A stretch of DNA of 48,419 nt from Sphingobium soli (lineage in GTDB: Bacteria > Pseudomonadota > Alphaproteobacteria > Sphingomonadales > Sphingomonadaceae): assembly GCF_020782245.1 (NCBI RefSeq), contig NZ_JAJGNP010000022.1, forward strand, positions 1 through 48,419. Reading direction: 5' to 3'. The notes below the pieces were generated by a model. It ran no database searches and had not been told where the DNA came from. It was given only the letters and a program-made list of their open reading frames with translations. This document shows positions 18,426 through 29,770 of the stretch, piece by piece. The first letter of the stretch is position 1, and each line of letters begins with the position of its first letter. Made by a program: the position numbers and the translations under genes.

Positions 18426-18815
18426 ATGGCACGCGAACCTCAGCGCATTAAGCGCCGCGAACGCAAGAATATCTCGGCCGGCGTCGCGCACGTCAACGCC
18501 AGCTTCAACAACACCATGGTCACCATCACCGATGCCCAGGGCAATGCGATCAGCTGGTCCTCGGCCGGCATGATGGGCTTCAAGGGCAGCCGCAAGTCGA
18601 CCCCTTATGCCGCGCAGGTCTGCGCCGAAGACGCCGGCCGCAAGGCGGCCGAACATGGCGTCCGCACCCTCGAGGTCGAAGTCAAGGGTCCGGGGTCGGG
18701 CCGTGAATCGGCTCTGCGCGCCCTCCAGGCCGTGGGCTTCCACATCACTTCGATCCGTGACGTCACGCCGATCCCGCACAATGGCGTGCGTCCGTCCAAG
18801 CGTCGCCGCGTCTAA
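18426..18815 (+). CDS. rpsK: 30S ribosomal protein S11
   Basis: 129 residues, full length. S11 sits on the small-subunit platform near the E site. [19 protein letters not shown] and the C-terminal [14 protein letters not shown] block are diagnostic. AGTAGGA lies upstream of the ATG. It follows rpsM by 100 bases containing a strong hairpin, and rpoA follows after 120 bases. Confidence 0.98.
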   Translation: MAREPQRIKRRERKNISAGVAHVNASFNNTMVTITDAQGNAISWSSAGMMGFKGSRKSTPYAAQVCAEDAGRKAAEHGVRTLEVEVKGPGSGRESALRALQAVGFHITSIRDVTPIPHNGVRPSKRRRV

Positions 18816-18935
18816 CCGCAGCGTTGCATGACATGCGGGCGGCGGACGCGTCGCCCGTTTTCCCGTTTGCATCGCCGGAACGTTCCTGTCGGGTCAGGAT
18901 CATACAGCGTTTCGGCCCATCCCCAGGGGAAATAC

Positions 18936-20000
18936 ATGACTGTCAACATGAAGAACTGGCAGGAATTGAAGAAGCCCAACAGCCTCGAGATCAAGGCGTC
19001 GGGCGACGGCAAGCGCAAGGCGACGTTCGTTGCCGAGCCGCTGGAGCGCGGTTTCGGCCTGACGCTCGGCAACGCGCTGCGTCGGGTTCTTCTGTCCTCG
19101 CTTCAGGGCGCGGCGGTCACCTCGATCAAGATCGAGAACGTCCTGCATGAATTCTCGTCGCTCACCGGCGTACGCGAAGACGTGACCGACATCGTCCTCA
19201 ACATCAAGCAGGTCGCGCTGAAGATGGAAGGCGAAGGCCCCAAGCGGCTCCAGCTTTCCGCCACCGGCCCTGCCGTGGTGAAGGCCGGCGACATCAGCGT
19301 CGTGGGCGATATCGAAGTGATGAACCCGGACCTGGTGATCTGTCATCTTGACCAGGGCGCGACGCTCAACATGGAACTGACCGCTGACGTCGGCAAGGGC
19401 TATGTCCCCGCCGTCGCCAACCGTCCGGCCGATGCGCCGATCGGCCTCATCCCGGTCGACGCGCTCTATTCGCCGGTCCGTCAGGTCGCCTACAAGGTGG
19501 ACAACACCCGCGTCGGCCAGGAACTGGACTATGACAAGCTGTCGCTGACGCTCGAAACCGACGGCACCGTCACGCCGGAAGACGCGGTGGCCTATGCTGC
19601 GCGCATCCTGCAGGACCAGCTCCAGCTGTTCGTCCACTTCGAAGACGCGCTGCCCGCCGCTGCGCCCGCCACCGGCCATGCCGCTGGCGCCGCCGCTTCG
19701 GAAGGCGAAAGCGACGCCAACCAGATCAACCGCTATCTGCTCAAGAAGGTGGACGAACTGGAACTGTCGGTCCGCTCGGCCAACTGCCTCAAGAACGACA
19801 ACATCATCTATATCGGCGACTTGGTCCAGAAGACCGAGGCCGAGATGCTGCGCACCCCCAATTTCGGCCGCAAGTCGCTGAACGAAATCAAGGAAGTGCT
19901 CTCGTCGATGGGTCTGCGCCTTGGCATGGACATCCCCGGCTGGCCGCCGGAAAATATCGAGGAAATGGCCAAGAAGCTCGAACAGGAGCTGTTGGGCTAA
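18936..20000 (+). CDS. rpoA: RNA polymerase alpha subunit
   Basis: Alpha subunit, 354 residues; it nucleates core-enzyme assembly and binds UP elements and activators. The N-terminal domain contains [18 protein letters not shown], the dimerisation and assembly signature. An Ala/Gly linker lies near 243-258, and the C-terminal domain has the [17 protein letters not shown] and [12 protein letters not shown] blocks. I chose the ATG at 18936 with AGGGGAAA upstream; a longer frame starting at 18828 has no support. It is the third gene of the ribosomal block. Confidence 0.98.
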   Translation: MTVNMKNWQELKKPNSLEIKASGDGKRKATFVAEPLERGFGLTLGNALRRVLLSSLQGAAVTSIKIENVLHEFSSLTGVREDVTDIVLNIKQVALKMEGEGPKRLQLSATGPAVVKAGDISVVGDIEVMNPDLVICHLDQGATLNMELTADVGKGYVPAVANRPADAPIGLIPVDALYSPVRQVAYKVDNTRVGQELDYDKLSLTLETDGTVTPEDAVAYAARILQDQLQLFVHFEDALPAAAPATGHAAGAAASEGESDANQINRYLLKKVDELELSVRSANCLKNDNIIYIGDLVQKTEAEMLRTPNFGRKSLNEIKEVLSSMGLRLGMDIPGWPPENIEEMAKKLEQELLG

Positions 20001-20010
20001 ACTCCAACCG

Positions 20011-20080
20011 CCGTTCGGTTCGAGCAGCCCTTCGACTGACTGCTTGCAGCAGTCGCTCAGGACAGGCTCGAATCGAACGG
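20011..20080. repeat. REP-like inverted repeat between rpoA and rplQ
   Basis: A 70-base imperfect palindrome. The outer arms CCGTTCGGTTCGAGC and GCTCGAATCGAACGG pair nearly completely, and the inner parts CGACTG-CTGC and GCAG-GTCG pair around the centre. The CCCTTCGACTG...CTCAGGACAGGC core is the type of short repeat seen scattered through sphingomonad genomes. It lies inside the ribosomal operon, so it will be transcribed and should fold into a long hairpin. Confidence 0.7.
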
Positions 20081-20162
20081 AATGGGTCATGGGCGACGAC
20101 CCTCAACGGTCGCCTGGTCTGGGCTACCTCATACGGGCCCTTAACGAACGAAGGAAACGAAC

Positions 20163-20588
20163 ATGCGTCACAAAATCGGTCATCGTAAGCTTCAGCGCAG
20201 CGCCGGTCATCGCACCGCCCTGCTGCGCAACCTCGCCGCCTCGCTCATCAAGCATGAGCAGATCCTGACCGGCACCGCCAAGGCCAAGGAACTGCGTCCC
20301 TATGTCGAAAAGCTGATCACCCTCGCCAAGAAGGGTGGCCTGTCCAATCGCCGTCTGGCCAGCTCGCGGCTCCAGGACGATGCGCAGCTGACCAAGCTGT
20401 TCGAAGTGCTGGCGGAACGCTACAAGGACCGCAACGGCGGCTACACCCGCGTCATCAAGGCCGGCTTCCGCGCGTCGGACGCCGCCCCGGTCGCGATCAT
20501 CGAACTGATCGACCGCGACGTCGATGCCAAGGGTCAGGATTCCGGTCCGGTCCAGGGCGCCGACGAGGACGATTTCGAAGCCGCCTGA
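20163..20588 (+). CDS. rplQ: 50S ribosomal protein L17
   Basis: 141 residues. [23 protein letters not shown] and the GGYTRVIK block are diagnostic of L17, which lies near the exit tunnel. The last 20 residues form an acidic alphaproteobacterial-style tail ([10 protein letters not shown]). Upstream GAAGGAAAC serves as ribosome site. Last gene of the operon, followed by a strong terminator at 20629-20666. Confidence 0.98.
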   Translation: MRHKIGHRKLQRSAGHRTALLRNLAASLIKHEQILTGTAKAKELRPYVEKLITLAKKGGLSNRRLASSRLQDDAQLTKLFEVLAERYKDRNGGYTRVIKAGFRASDAAPVAIIELIDRDVDAKGQDSGPVQGADEDDFEAA

Positions 20589-20628
20589 TCTTCGCGGTCC
20601 CGCGCCGCGGGACGGGATGCTTTACCGA

Positions 20629-20666
20629 CAGGCCGCGTTTCCTTTATGGGAAGCGCGGCCTGTTTT
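20629..20666 (+). terminator. Rho-independent terminator of the ribosomal/rpoA operon
   Basis: CAGGCCGCGTTTCC pairs with GGGAAGCGCGGCCTG, which leaves only one G-U wobble in RNA and a short loop, and TTTT follows. It sits 40 bases after the rplQ stop. Confidence 0.85.
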
Positions 20667-20696
20667 GGTTATGTATAAAAGAGCTTGGAAGAGAGG

Positions 20697-22937
20697 ATGC
20701 GCGGCTTCGCCCTGATCCTGCTGTCGCTCTGGCTGGCCGCTGCCCCGGCCATGCTGCGCGCACATCCCGACGACGCGGCGATCGCGGCGAGCGATCCGGC
20801 GCTGCGCTATCCGCTCGCCCGCAGGCAGGACATAGTGGAGGATCATTTCGGCGTGCCGGTCGCCGATCCCTATCGCTGGCTGGAAAATGACCTGCGCGCC
20901 GATCCGGCGGTCCGCGACTGGGTGGCGCGGGAAAATGCGCTCACTCGCCGCTATCTCGACGCGTTGCCGGGGCGAGAGGCGCTCAAGGCCCGCTTGCAGG
21001 CGCTCTTCGCCCATGGCCGCTACACTGTCCCCCGCAAGGCGGGCGACCGCTATTTCTATGGCTATAACCGGGGGCTGGAAAATCAGACCCCGCTTTATGT
21101 ACGCGAAGGGCTGACGGGCAGGCAGCGGCTTCTGCTCAATCCCAACAGCTGGGCGCAGGATGGCGCCAGCGCGCTCGCGGAGTGGACGCCCTCGCCCGAT
21201 GGCCGGATGCTCGCCTATGGCGTGCAGGATGCGGGCAGCGACTGGCGCACGCTGCGCCTGATCGATGTCGACAGCGGCCGCACGCTCGACGATGCCGTCC
21301 AATGGGTCAAATTCTCGCAAACCGCCTGGGACGGGCGCAGCGAAGGCTTTTTCTATTCCCGTTTCGCCGCACCCGGTCCCGGCGAAGCGTTCCGCTCGAC
21401 CAACCTTGGCCAAAGCCTCTATTATCACCGCATCGGCACGCCCCAGTCGCAGGATCAGCTGATCTACGCCACGCCCGACCGCCCCCGGCTCAGCCATCAA
21501 GCGCAGGTGACGGCCGATGGGCGCTGGCTGGTCGTCAGCTCGTTCGAAGGCATCGACCCGCGCCGCGAAATCCATGTCGCACCCCTGACCGGCGGCCCCA
21601 TCGTCCTGCGCCGGCTGGTGCGCGGTCCCGCGCAGGACTGGCGGCTGATCGGCAGCCGGGGATCCACGCTCTATTTCCTCACCGATCACCGCGCGCCGCA
21701 CCGGCGCGTGGTCACGCTCGACGCCGCCAATCCCCGAAGGCGCGCGCAGGAAATCGTGCCCGAACGCGCCCAGACGCTGGTCGGCGGCGCGCTGGTGGGC
21801 GATCGCCTGATCCTCGCTTCCATGAACGGCGCGCAGACGATCGCCGAACTGGTCGAACTTGACGGGCGCAGGGTGGGTGACGTGCCGCTGCCGGGCTTCG
21901 GCACGGCGGCTGGCTTTGGCGGCCGGTCGGGCGATCCGGAGACATTTTTCAGCTTTTCCGGCTTCGTCACGCCGGCCAGCATCTATCGCTTCGACACCGC
22001 GACCCGTCAGTTCCAGCTTTTCGCCCAGCCCGACCTGCCCTTCGACCCGAACGACTATGGCATAGAACAGCGGCTCTACCCGTCGAAGGACGGCACGATG
22101 ATCCCGCTCACCATCCTGCGCAAGAGAGCGCTGGCCGACAGCGCGACCGCCGCGCCGACCATCCTCTATGGCTATGGCGGCTTCAACATCAGCCTGACGC
22201 CGGGCTATTCCGCCACCCGCATGGCCTGGCTGGAGCAGGGCGGGGTCTATGCCATCGCCAATCTGCGTGGCGGCGGCGAATATGGCAAGGCGTGGCACGA
22301 TGCCGGGCGCGGCGCCAACAAGCAGAATGTGTTCGACGATTTCATCGCCGCGGCGGAGTATCTCAAGGCCAATGGCTTCACCCCGCCTGATGGCCTTGCG
22401 ATAGAGGGGCGCTCCAATGGCGGTCTGCTGGTCGGCGCGGTGGTGAACCAGCGGCCCGACCTGTTCGCCGCCGCGCTGCCGGCCGTGGGCGTCATGGACA
22501 TGCTGCGCTTTGATCGCTTTACTGCCGGCCGCTATTGGATCGACGATTATGGCTCGCCCGCCGACAAGCGGGATTTCCCGCTCCTCTACGCCTATTCGCC
22601 CTATCACAATATCGCGGGCGGGGCGGACTATCCCGCCATCCTTGTCTCCACCGCCGACACCGACGACCGCGTCGTTCCCGCCCACAGCTTCAAATATGCC
22701 GCCGCGCTCCAGGCCGCTGACCTTGGCGCGCGACCGCGCCTGCTGCGGGTCGAAAGCCGCGCCGGCCATGGCGCAGGCAAACCGGTCGACAAGCTGATCG
22801 ACGAATATGCCGACAGCTACGCCTTCGCCGCCCATTTCACCGGCCTTGCGATCGCCCCGCGTCCCGCCGCCGCGCCCCGTTCAGCCGCTGGACAGCCGGC
22901 GCACGTTATGGCTCCCATAGTCGCAGGAGGCCAATGA
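20697..22937 (+). CDS. Prolyl oligopeptidase family protein (S9A), exported
   Basis: Serine peptidase of 746 residues that cuts short proline-containing peptides. A signal peptide (about 1-22, MRGFALILLSLWLAAAPA) predicts periplasmic location. The N-terminal part has the family block DPYRWLEN and then the beta-propeller. The hydrolase domain has the catalytic serine in GRSNGG (near residue 573), the Asp in DTDDRV and the His in RAGHGAGKP. The start at 20697 has a purine-rich GGAAGAG upstream but crowded spacing; TTG at 20685 is the alternative. Its TGA overlaps the next gene's ATG by four bases. Confidence 0.92.
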   Translation: MRGFALILLSLWLAAAPAMLRAHPDDAAIAASDPALRYPLARRQDIVEDHFGVPVADPYRWLENDLRADPAVRDWVARENALTRRYLDALPGREALKARLQALFAHGRYTVPRKAGDRYFYGYNRGLENQTPLYVREGLTGRQRLLLNPNSWAQDGASALAEWTPSPDGRMLAYGVQDAGSDWRTLRLIDVDSGRTLDDAVQWVKFSQTAWDGRSEGFFYSRFAAPGPGEAFRSTNLGQSLYYHRIGTPQSQDQLIYATPDRPRLSHQAQVTADGRWLVVSSFEGIDPRREIHVAPLTGGPIVLRRLVRGPAQDWRLIGSRGSTLYFLTDHRAPHRRVVTLDAANPRRRAQEIVPERAQTLVGGALVGDRLILASMNGAQTIAELVELDGRRVGDVPLPGFGTAAGFGGRSGDPETFFSFSGFVTPASIYRFDTATRQFQLFAQPDLPFDPNDYGIEQRLYPSKDGTMIPLTILRKRALADSATAAPTILYGYGGFNISLTPGYSATRMAWLEQGGVYAIANLRGGGEYGKAWHDAGRGANKQNVFDDFIAAAEYLKANGFTPPDGLAIEGRSNGGLLVGAVVNQRPDLFAAALPAVGVMDMLRFDRFTAGRYWIDDYGSPADKRDFPLLYAYSPYHNIAGGADYPAILVSTADTDDRVVPAHSFKYAAALQAADLGARPRLLRVESRAGHGAGKPVDKLIDEYADSYAFAAHFTGLAIAPRPAAAPRSAAGQPAHVMAPIVAGGQ

Positions 22938-23560
22938 GCATGATCGGGACCAAGACACGCTGGATGACCGGAGCGCTGGTGAGCGCGGGCCTGCTGCTGG
23001 GCAGCGTCAGCGCGGCGGAAGCCCGTCCGCGCTGGGACCGGGGCTGGGATCGCGGCTGGGACAGGCATCACCGCCATCGCGGCGACGGCTTTGGCCTGGG
23101 CGACGCAATTGGCGTGGCCGCTCTGGTGGGCGCCGTCGCGATCGTCGCCAATTCGATGTCGAAGGATCGCAAGGTCCGCGATCCCATCACCGGCGGCGAA
23201 TATGACGCGCCACCGCCCCGCGCCGGCACTGATTATGGCGATGATCTGGGCAGCGACGCGCCGCCACCGCCTGTCGACGAAGCCGATTTCTCCGACATAG
23301 CCGCGCAGGACGATGCGCTCGCCGACAGCTGCGCCCGCGCCGCCCGCGACGAAGCCGAGCGCGACGGCGGCTTTGCCGAGGTGCGCACCATGGCCAGCCC
23401 GGTCGCCGCAGCCAATGGCGGTTACAATATCGACGGCCAGGTCGAACAGCGCGCCAGCACCCGCGCCCCCACCGGCCAGACCCGCCGTTTCACCTGCACC
23501 CTCGATCGCGACGGCCGCGTCGCACAGGTCTATCTCAGCCGCGACTTGGTTTCGCGCTGA
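22934..23560 (+). CDS. Exported protein of unknown function
   Basis: 208 residues. A signal peptide covers about 1-31 (SVSAAEARP). It is followed by a short repeat of WDRG units and a His/Arg patch (DRHHRHRGD), then a hydrophobic segment at about 55-72, a Pro/Asp-rich middle and a C-terminal domain with two Cys. Not a family I can name, although glycine/aromatic-rich envelope proteins of this shape are common in sphingomonads. CAGGAGG precedes the ATG, which overlaps the peptidase stop, so the two genes are coupled. Confidence 0.75.
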   Translation: MSMIGTKTRWMTGALVSAGLLLGSVSAAEARPRWDRGWDRGWDRHHRHRGDGFGLGDAIGVAALVGAVAIVANSMSKDRKVRDPITGGEYDAPPPRAGTDYGDDLGSDAPPPPVDEADFSDIAAQDDALADSCARAARDEAERDGGFAEVRTMASPVAAANGGYNIDGQVEQRASTRAPTGQTRRFTCTLDRDGRVAQVYLSRDLVSR

Positions 23561-23630
23561 CACCCGACCGGTTTTGCTGTCGGCCTATGTAAAGCTGGGC
23601 TAGCATCTGCCCCGAATCAGGGGGTTAGGG

Positions 23631-24230
23631 GTGTCGGGCTTTCTCTTCGCGCCGGAGAATATCATATTCGTTTCGGCCTTTGCATTGATGCTGGTGATCG
23701 GACTCGTGCAGGCCATGGGCCTGGGTGGCGACGCCGATCTGAATCTTGACGGAGACGCCGATCTGCTAGGTTGGCTTGGATTTGGCCATCTGCCGTTGCT
23801 GGCATTGATCGCGTTGTTCCTGACCCTTTTTTCCGTGATCGGTCTGATCGGCCAGCAAGCCGCCCACGACCTTATCGGTGCCATGCTGTCCCCGTGGATC
23901 GCGGTGCCGGTCGCCGGAGCGCTGGCGCTGCCAGCGACCGGCCTGGCAGCACGCGCGCTGGCCCCGTTGCTGCCACGCGACCACAGCACCGCCATTCCTA
24001 TCGAGCATCTGGTCGGCAGCCATGCCGTCATCGTGACCGGCCGCGCCTATGCCGGTTCGCCCGCACGCGCTCGCGTTCAGGATCATCATGGTCAGCATCA
24101 TTATGTCATGGTCGAGCCTGACAATAACGGCCAGCAGTTGGAGGAGGGAGAAACGATCCTGCTCGTCCGGCGCGAAGGCCAGCTTTTCCGCGCCATATCC
24201 TATGGCGACCATTATCTGCCCCGACTCTGA
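23631..24230 (+). CDS. yqiJ: YqiJ-like membrane protein with OB-fold tail
   Basis: 199 residues with three membrane segments (about 10-30, 54-76 and 86-108) followed by a small soluble beta domain (about 118-199) of the NfeD/OB type. Proteins of this kind are encoded beside flotillins and are thought to help organise the flotillin assembly in the inner membrane. The start is GTG at 23631. The flotillin gene follows after 12 bases with GAGGAG between, so this is a two-gene operon. Confidence 0.82.
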   Translation: MSGFLFAPENIIFVSAFALMLVIGLVQAMGLGGDADLNLDGDADLLGWLGFGHLPLLALIALFLTLFSVIGLIGQQAAHDLIGAMLSPWIAVPVAGALALPATGLAARALAPLLPRDHSTAIPIEHLVGSHAVIVTGRAYAGSPARARVQDHHGQHHYVMVEPDNNGQQLEEGETILLVRREGQLFRAISYGDHYLPRL

Positions 24231-24242
24231 GGAGATATTATT

Positions 24243-25946
24243 ATGACCCTTCCCGTCGCACAGGACGGCGTATCCGTGCTGCCTTATGCGGTGATCGCGG
24301 GCAGCGGCCTGCTCGTTCTCATCGTGCTGGGGGTCATCATCGCGCGCCTCTACAAGCGGGCTTCGAAGGAAATCGGGTTCGTGCGCACCGGCTTTGGCGG
24401 TGAGAAGGTGGTGATGAATGGCGGCGCGCTGGTGCTGCCGATCTTTCATGAAACCATGCCGGTCAACATGAACACGGTGCGCTTGGCGGTCGAGCGGAAA
24501 AATGCCGATGCGCTCATCACGCTGGATCGGCTGCGCATCGACGTGAAGGCGGAATTTTACGTCCGCGTGAAGCCGGACGCGCAATCCATCGCGATCGCTG
24601 CCCAGACGCTCGGCATGCGCACCATGAATCCCGAAGCGCTCAAGGAATTGGTCGAGGGCAAATTTGTCGACGCCTTGCGCTCCGTGGCGGCGGGCATGAC
24701 GATGAACCAACTGCATGAACAGCGCAGCGAATTTGTCCAGAAAGTGCAGCAGGTTTCGTCGGTCGATCTCGCCATGAACGGCCTGGAGTTGGAGAGCGTG
24801 TCGCTCACCGGTCTCGACCAGACCTCGATCGAGCATTTCAACGCCAATAATGCCTTTGATGCCGAGGGTCTCACCAAGCTGACCGAGCAGATCGAACTGC
24901 GCAAGAAGACCCGCAACGACATCGAGCAGGAAACCCGCGTCCAGATCGAGACGAAGAATCTCGAGGCCGAGCGTCAGTCGATGATCATTGCGCGTGACAC
25001 CGAATTTGCGCGGCTCGAGCAGGAACGCGAAGTTGAAATGCGCCGCGCGGAACAGGCGGCTGAAGTCGCGCGCGAACAGGCGTTGCGTCAACAGGAAGCG
25101 GAACAGGCGCGGATCGAGGCCAAGAAGCTCGTTGACAGCCAGCAGATCGAGGCTGATCGCACCGTCAAACAGGCCCGCATCGCCCAGGAACAGGCGCTCG
25201 AACTTGCCCGCCAGGAACAGCAGATCGCTGTTCAGAACAAGAGCCGGCAGGAAAGCCAAGCCAAGGCCGAAGCCGATGAAGCCCGCGCAAAGGCCGTTGC
25301 CGCCGAAGAGCAGGTGCAGACGTCCCGCGCGACAGAAGTCGCTGAACGCGCCAAGCGGATCGAGCTTATCGACGCAGCGCGGGAAGCGGAACGCGCCGCC
25401 ATCCAGGTCCGTGTTGAAGCCGAGGCGGAAAAGCAGGCCGCTGCCGACCGCGCCGAAGCCATGCGCCTGGCTGCCGAGGGCGAGGCCGAAGCGGCCAAGC
25501 TGCGCGCTGAGGCGGATCGTGTCCGCTTTGAAGTAGAAGCCGCTGGCCAACGCGCGGTCAACGAAGCGGCCAACATCCTCTCGTCCGATCAGGTTTCGCT
25601 CCAGACCAAGATCGCGCTGCTCAAGATACTTCCGGATCTGGTGCGTGAAGCGGCCAAACCGATGGAGGCGATCGATTCCATCCGCATCGTCCAGGTCGAT
25701 GGCTTGACTAACCAAGGGGGCGGCGGGGCCGGGGCGGCCGGAATCGAAGCTGGTGACCAGAACCTCGCCAATGCCGCAGTCTCCGCGGCCTTGCGCTATC
25801 GTGCCCAGGCCCCGGTGATCGACGGCCTCATGAAGGAACTTGGCCTGGATGGCACCAGCCTCGATGCCATGGTGAAGGGCGCGGCCGCGTCCACACCTCC
25901 TGTTTCCGCGTCGCCAGAGACTGCTGAGGACAGTGCTGCGACCTAG
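24243..25946 (+). CDS. yqiK: Flotillin family protein (YqiK type)
   Basis: Membrane scaffold protein of 567 residues. One N-terminal membrane helix (about 13-37) is followed by the SPFH/band-7 domain up to about residue 205. A very long coiled coil (about 215-430) rich in Glu, Ala, Gln and Arg comes next, and the C-terminal tail holds a Gly-rich patch near 490. YqiK-type flotillins form membrane microdomain assemblies and influence envelope stress and transport. It is encoded directly after its YqiJ-like partner. Length and domain order are normal. Confidence 0.93.
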   Translation: MTLPVAQDGVSVLPYAVIAGSGLLVLIVLGVIIARLYKRASKEIGFVRTGFGGEKVVMNGGALVLPIFHETMPVNMNTVRLAVERKNADALITLDRLRIDVKAEFYVRVKPDAQSIAIAAQTLGMRTMNPEALKELVEGKFVDALRSVAAGMTMNQLHEQRSEFVQKVQQVSSVDLAMNGLELESVSLTGLDQTSIEHFNANNAFDAEGLTKLTEQIELRKKTRNDIEQETRVQIETKNLEAERQSMIIARDTEFARLEQEREVEMRRAEQAAEVAREQALRQQEAEQARIEAKKLVDSQQIEADRTVKQARIAQEQALELARQEQQIAVQNKSRQESQAKAEADEARAKAVAAEEQVQTSRATEVAERAKRIELIDAAREAERAAIQVRVEAEAEKQAAADRAEAMRLAAEGEAEAAKLRAEADRVRFEVEAAGQRAVNEAANILSSDQVSLQTKIALLKILPDLVREAAKPMEAIDSIRIVQVDGLTNQGGGGAGAAGIEAGDQNLANAAVSAALRYRAQAPVIDGLMKELGLDGTSLDAMVKGAAASTPPVSASPETAEDSAAT

Positions 25947-26457
25947 CACGGAACCAGATCGGTCTTGCCGCCATGGCCCCGGCCCCGGGGCCTCAGGCCA
26001 AAAATTTCAATTGCGCCACAGAATATGGGGGTTGGACTGCCATGGGGCGGCCGCCCCATCCAACACCCTTCCAATGTTGGAAAATAGCTGATCTATCCTG
26101 CCAGATGCTGGCTCACGCCTTCCTTCATCCGTCACGCGCCACGCCGCCTCGGCAACGCCCATCTGCACGATCGCGCGCTGCCGGACCCGTGTCGCTTAGG
26201 TGTCGCTTCGTGGTCGCCTTATGGTCGCTTCCTGGTCGCTTCGGGCCTCAAAAGCCCGGTGACACTGTGAACTTCGCCCCTGTCGTTTTTGCCATCGGCG
26301 GCGCCATATCCGCGGCCCATCGCACGGCCATCGCCGCCGCTCCGGCTACGGCGCGAACCCCTTGCGCAGCCGGCATGGCCCGCTCAACTGGACATTGCGC
26401 CAAGGGGCGACTAACCGGGCGCGAATCCCTGCCACCACTCGACATAAAGGCGATTCG
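25947..26457. other. 511-base gap between yqiK and guaA
   Basis: No convincing gene. A plus-strand frame from 25973 to 26461 is open but has no family likeness and no ribosome site. The gap holds a GC-rich palindrome at 25975-25992 just after yqiK, a short low-GC stretch around 26000-26110, and an 11-base tandem repeat at 26190-26244. The guaA promoter must lie in the last 200 bases, but I cannot place it. Confidence 0.6.
26190..26244. repeat. Five-copy 11-base tandem repeat
   Basis: Five successive 11-base units of the form (T/G)G-TCGC-(T/C)T-NNN: TGTCGCTTAGG, TGTCGCTTCGT, GGTCGCCTTAT, GGTCGCTTCCT and GGTCGCTTCGG. The GTCGC core is unchanged in all five. It lies 214 bases before guaA. Confidence 0.8.
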
Positions 26458-28029
26458 ATGACGCTGCCCCTTCAGGATACGATCCTCATCGTGGATTTCG
26501 GCAGCCAGGTGACTCAGCTTATCGCCCGGCGTGTGCGCGAAGCCGGGGTCTATTCCGAAATCGCCCCCTTCACCGCCGCCGCCGAGGCTTTCGAGCGTTT
26601 AAAGCCCAAGGGCATCATTCTGTCCGGCTCGCCCGCCGGCGTTCCCGATGAAGGCAGCCCGCGCGCGCCGCAGGCCCTGTTCGATGCGGGCGTGCCAATT
26701 CTGGGCATCTGCTACGGCCAGCAGGTGATGAGCCATCAATTGGGCGGCGAAGTCCGCCCTGGCCATGAAACCGGCGAGGGCGGGGAATTTGGCCGCGCGT
26801 TCCTCACCGTCACCGAACCCTGCGCCCTGTTCGACGGTCTGTGGGAGGTCGGCGAGCGGCATCAGGTGTGGATGAGCCATGGCGACAAGGTCACGCAATT
26901 CGCGCCGGGCTTCAAGATCGTCGCCGTGTCGGACGGCGCGCCCTTCGCCGTCATCGCCGACGAAGACCGCAAATTCTATGGCACGCAATTCCACCCCGAA
27001 GTTGTCCACACCCCCGATGGCGGCAAGCTGATCGCCAATTTCGTCCGCCATGTCTGCGGCCTCGCGGGCGATTGGACCATGGCCGAGTTCCGCCAGGTCA
27101 AGATCGCCGAAATCCGTGAGCAGGTTGGCGACGGCCGGGTCATCTGCGGCCTGTCGGGCGGCGTCGACAGCGCGGTAGCGGCGGTGCTGATCCACGAAGC
27201 GATCGGCGATCAGCTCACCTGCGTCTTTGTCGACCATGGCCTGATGCGTCTGGGCGAAGCGGAACAGGTGGTGAGCCTGTTCCGCGAACATTATGGCATC
27301 AAGCTTGTGCATGTGAATGCGGAGGACCGCTTCCTAGGCGGGCTTGCCGGTCTCACCGACCCGGAAAAGAAGCGCAAGTTCATCGGCGGCGAATTCATCG
27401 CCGTGTTCGAAGAGGAAGCCGCGAAGATCGGCGGCGCCGACTTCCTGGCGCAAGGCACGCTTTACCCTGACGTCATCGAATCCGTGTCCTTCACCGGCGG
27501 TCCATCGGTCACGATCAAGTCGCACCATAATGTCGGTGGCTTGCCCGAACGGATGAACATGAAGCTGGTCGAACCCCTGCGCGAACTGTTCAAGGACGAA
27601 GTGCGTGTGCTGGGCAAGGAACTCGGCCTGCCCGACATTTTCGTTGGTCGCCATCCCTTCCCCGGCCCCGGCCTTGCCATCCGCATCCCCGGCGAAGTGA
27701 CCAAGGAACGCTGCGACATATTGCGCAAGGCCGACGCCATCTATCTGGAGGAGATCCGGTCAGCCGGCCTCTATGATGCGATCTGGCAGGCGTTTGCGGT
27801 GCTGCTTCCCGTCCGCACCGTGGGCGTGATGGGCGACCATCGCACCTATGACAGCGTCTGCGCCGTGCGCGCCGTCACCTCGACCGACGGCATGACCGCC
27901 GACATCTACCCCTTCGACGCCGCGTTCTTGAGCCGCGTCGCCACCCGTATCATCAACGAAGTCAAGGGCATCAACCGCGTCGTCTACGACTATACCAGCA
28001 AGCCCCCCGGCACGATCGAGTGGGAGTGA
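26458..28029 (+). CDS. guaA: GMP synthase (glutamine-hydrolysing)
   Basis: Converts XMP to GMP using ATP and glutamine. 523 residues, full length. The N-terminal class I glutaminase has its Cys in GICYGQQ and the His/Glu pair in QFHPEV. The ATP pyrophosphatase domain has the P-loop SGGVDS, and the dimerisation domain ends in the invariant PPGTIEWE. I chose the ATG at 26458 with AAAGG upstream. The 3' end of guaA is a known attachment site for genomic islands in several bacteria, and accessory genes do follow here, but I found no integrase or clear duplicated att site. Confidence 0.98.
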   Translation: MTLPLQDTILIVDFGSQVTQLIARRVREAGVYSEIAPFTAAAEAFERLKPKGIILSGSPAGVPDEGSPRAPQALFDAGVPILGICYGQQVMSHQLGGEVRPGHETGEGGEFGRAFLTVTEPCALFDGLWEVGERHQVWMSHGDKVTQFAPGFKIVAVSDGAPFAVIADEDRKFYGTQFHPEVVHTPDGGKLIANFVRHVCGLAGDWTMAEFRQVKIAEIREQVGDGRVICGLSGGVDSAVAAVLIHEAIGDQLTCVFVDHGLMRLGEAEQVVSLFREHYGIKLVHVNAEDRFLGGLAGLTDPEKKRKFIGGEFIAVFEEEAAKIGGADFLAQGTLYPDVIESVSFTGGPSVTIKSHHNVGGLPERMNMKLVEPLRELFKDEVRVLGKELGLPDIFVGRHPFPGPGLAIRIPGEVTKERCDILRKADAIYLEEIRSAGLYDAIWQAFAVLLPVRTVGVMGDHRTYDSVCAVRAVTSTDGMTADIYPFDAAFLSRVATRIINEVKGINRVVYDYTSKPPGTIEWE

Positions 28030-28145
28030 CGGATATAATCGGCGGCAATGGCGTCGGTTTAAGGCGGTCGGTTTCGTCTGCGCGTCTCCTCGGCCTCTGA
28101 ACGCATCCAAAATAGCAATGGGGCACGCGTGGCGCTCGTCGTGGA

Positions 28146-28612
28146 TCAGCTACTCCCCCGGCCCGCCCGCTGCTTGCCCGAAATCGTGCTGGGCCGTCGT
28201 CCGGTCATGCGACGATACCAGCGGGAGAAATAGGACGGGTCCTCGAACGACAACTCGTCGGCGACATCGGCGCAGCTTGCATTGGTGAAGCGCAGCAGAC
28301 GTGTCGCCTCGACCGCGAGGCGTTGGTGGAGATAGTCCATCGGGCTCACCCCCAGCGCCTCCCCGACTCGCCGCGTGAGGGTGCGCTCGGTACAACATAG
28401 CCCCTGCGCGTAGAAAGCCAGCCGCCGCTCCCGACGGCAATGCGCCTCGACCAGCGCCTGGAAGCGCGTGACAAGGCGGTCGCCATGCTGGCGCGCCGGT
28501 TGGCCGCATTCCTCCGCCGCGATGCGCAGCAACGCCTCGGCCAGCGACCGACGCAGCAGTTCGCGCGGAGGTTCATGGCCGCTGGCGAGCAAGACCTGCT
28601 CACCCATGGCGC

Positions 28613-28625
<13 letters not shown>
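28146..28625 (-). pseudogene. AraC-family regulator, N-terminal half missing
   Basis: The remaining 150 or so codons encode the DNA-binding end of an AraC/XylS regulator. Two helix-turn-helix units are visible, the second ending in the classic FEDPSYFSRWYRRMTGRRPS block. The style (TERTLTRRVGEALGVSP) recalls PobR-like activators of aromatic degradation. Family members are about 290 residues, so the effector-binding half is gone. The frame runs into ligA sequence at about 28608-28625 and reaches a stop at 28638-28640. An ATG at 28607 could still yield a 153-residue DNA-binding fragment. Confidence 0.8.
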
Positions 28626-29742
<1,117 letters not shown>

Positions 29743-29770
29743 CAACCCCATTTATCCGGGAGACCGAAAC

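Noticed and set aside
25975..25992. GC-rich palindrome after yqiK as a terminator
   Set aside because: The perfect arms leave almost no loop and no T run follows, so termination is not supported.
25973..26461. 163-codon frame between yqiK and guaA
   Set aside because: It has low-complexity content, no ribosome site and spans the tandem repeat; it also overlaps the guaA start.
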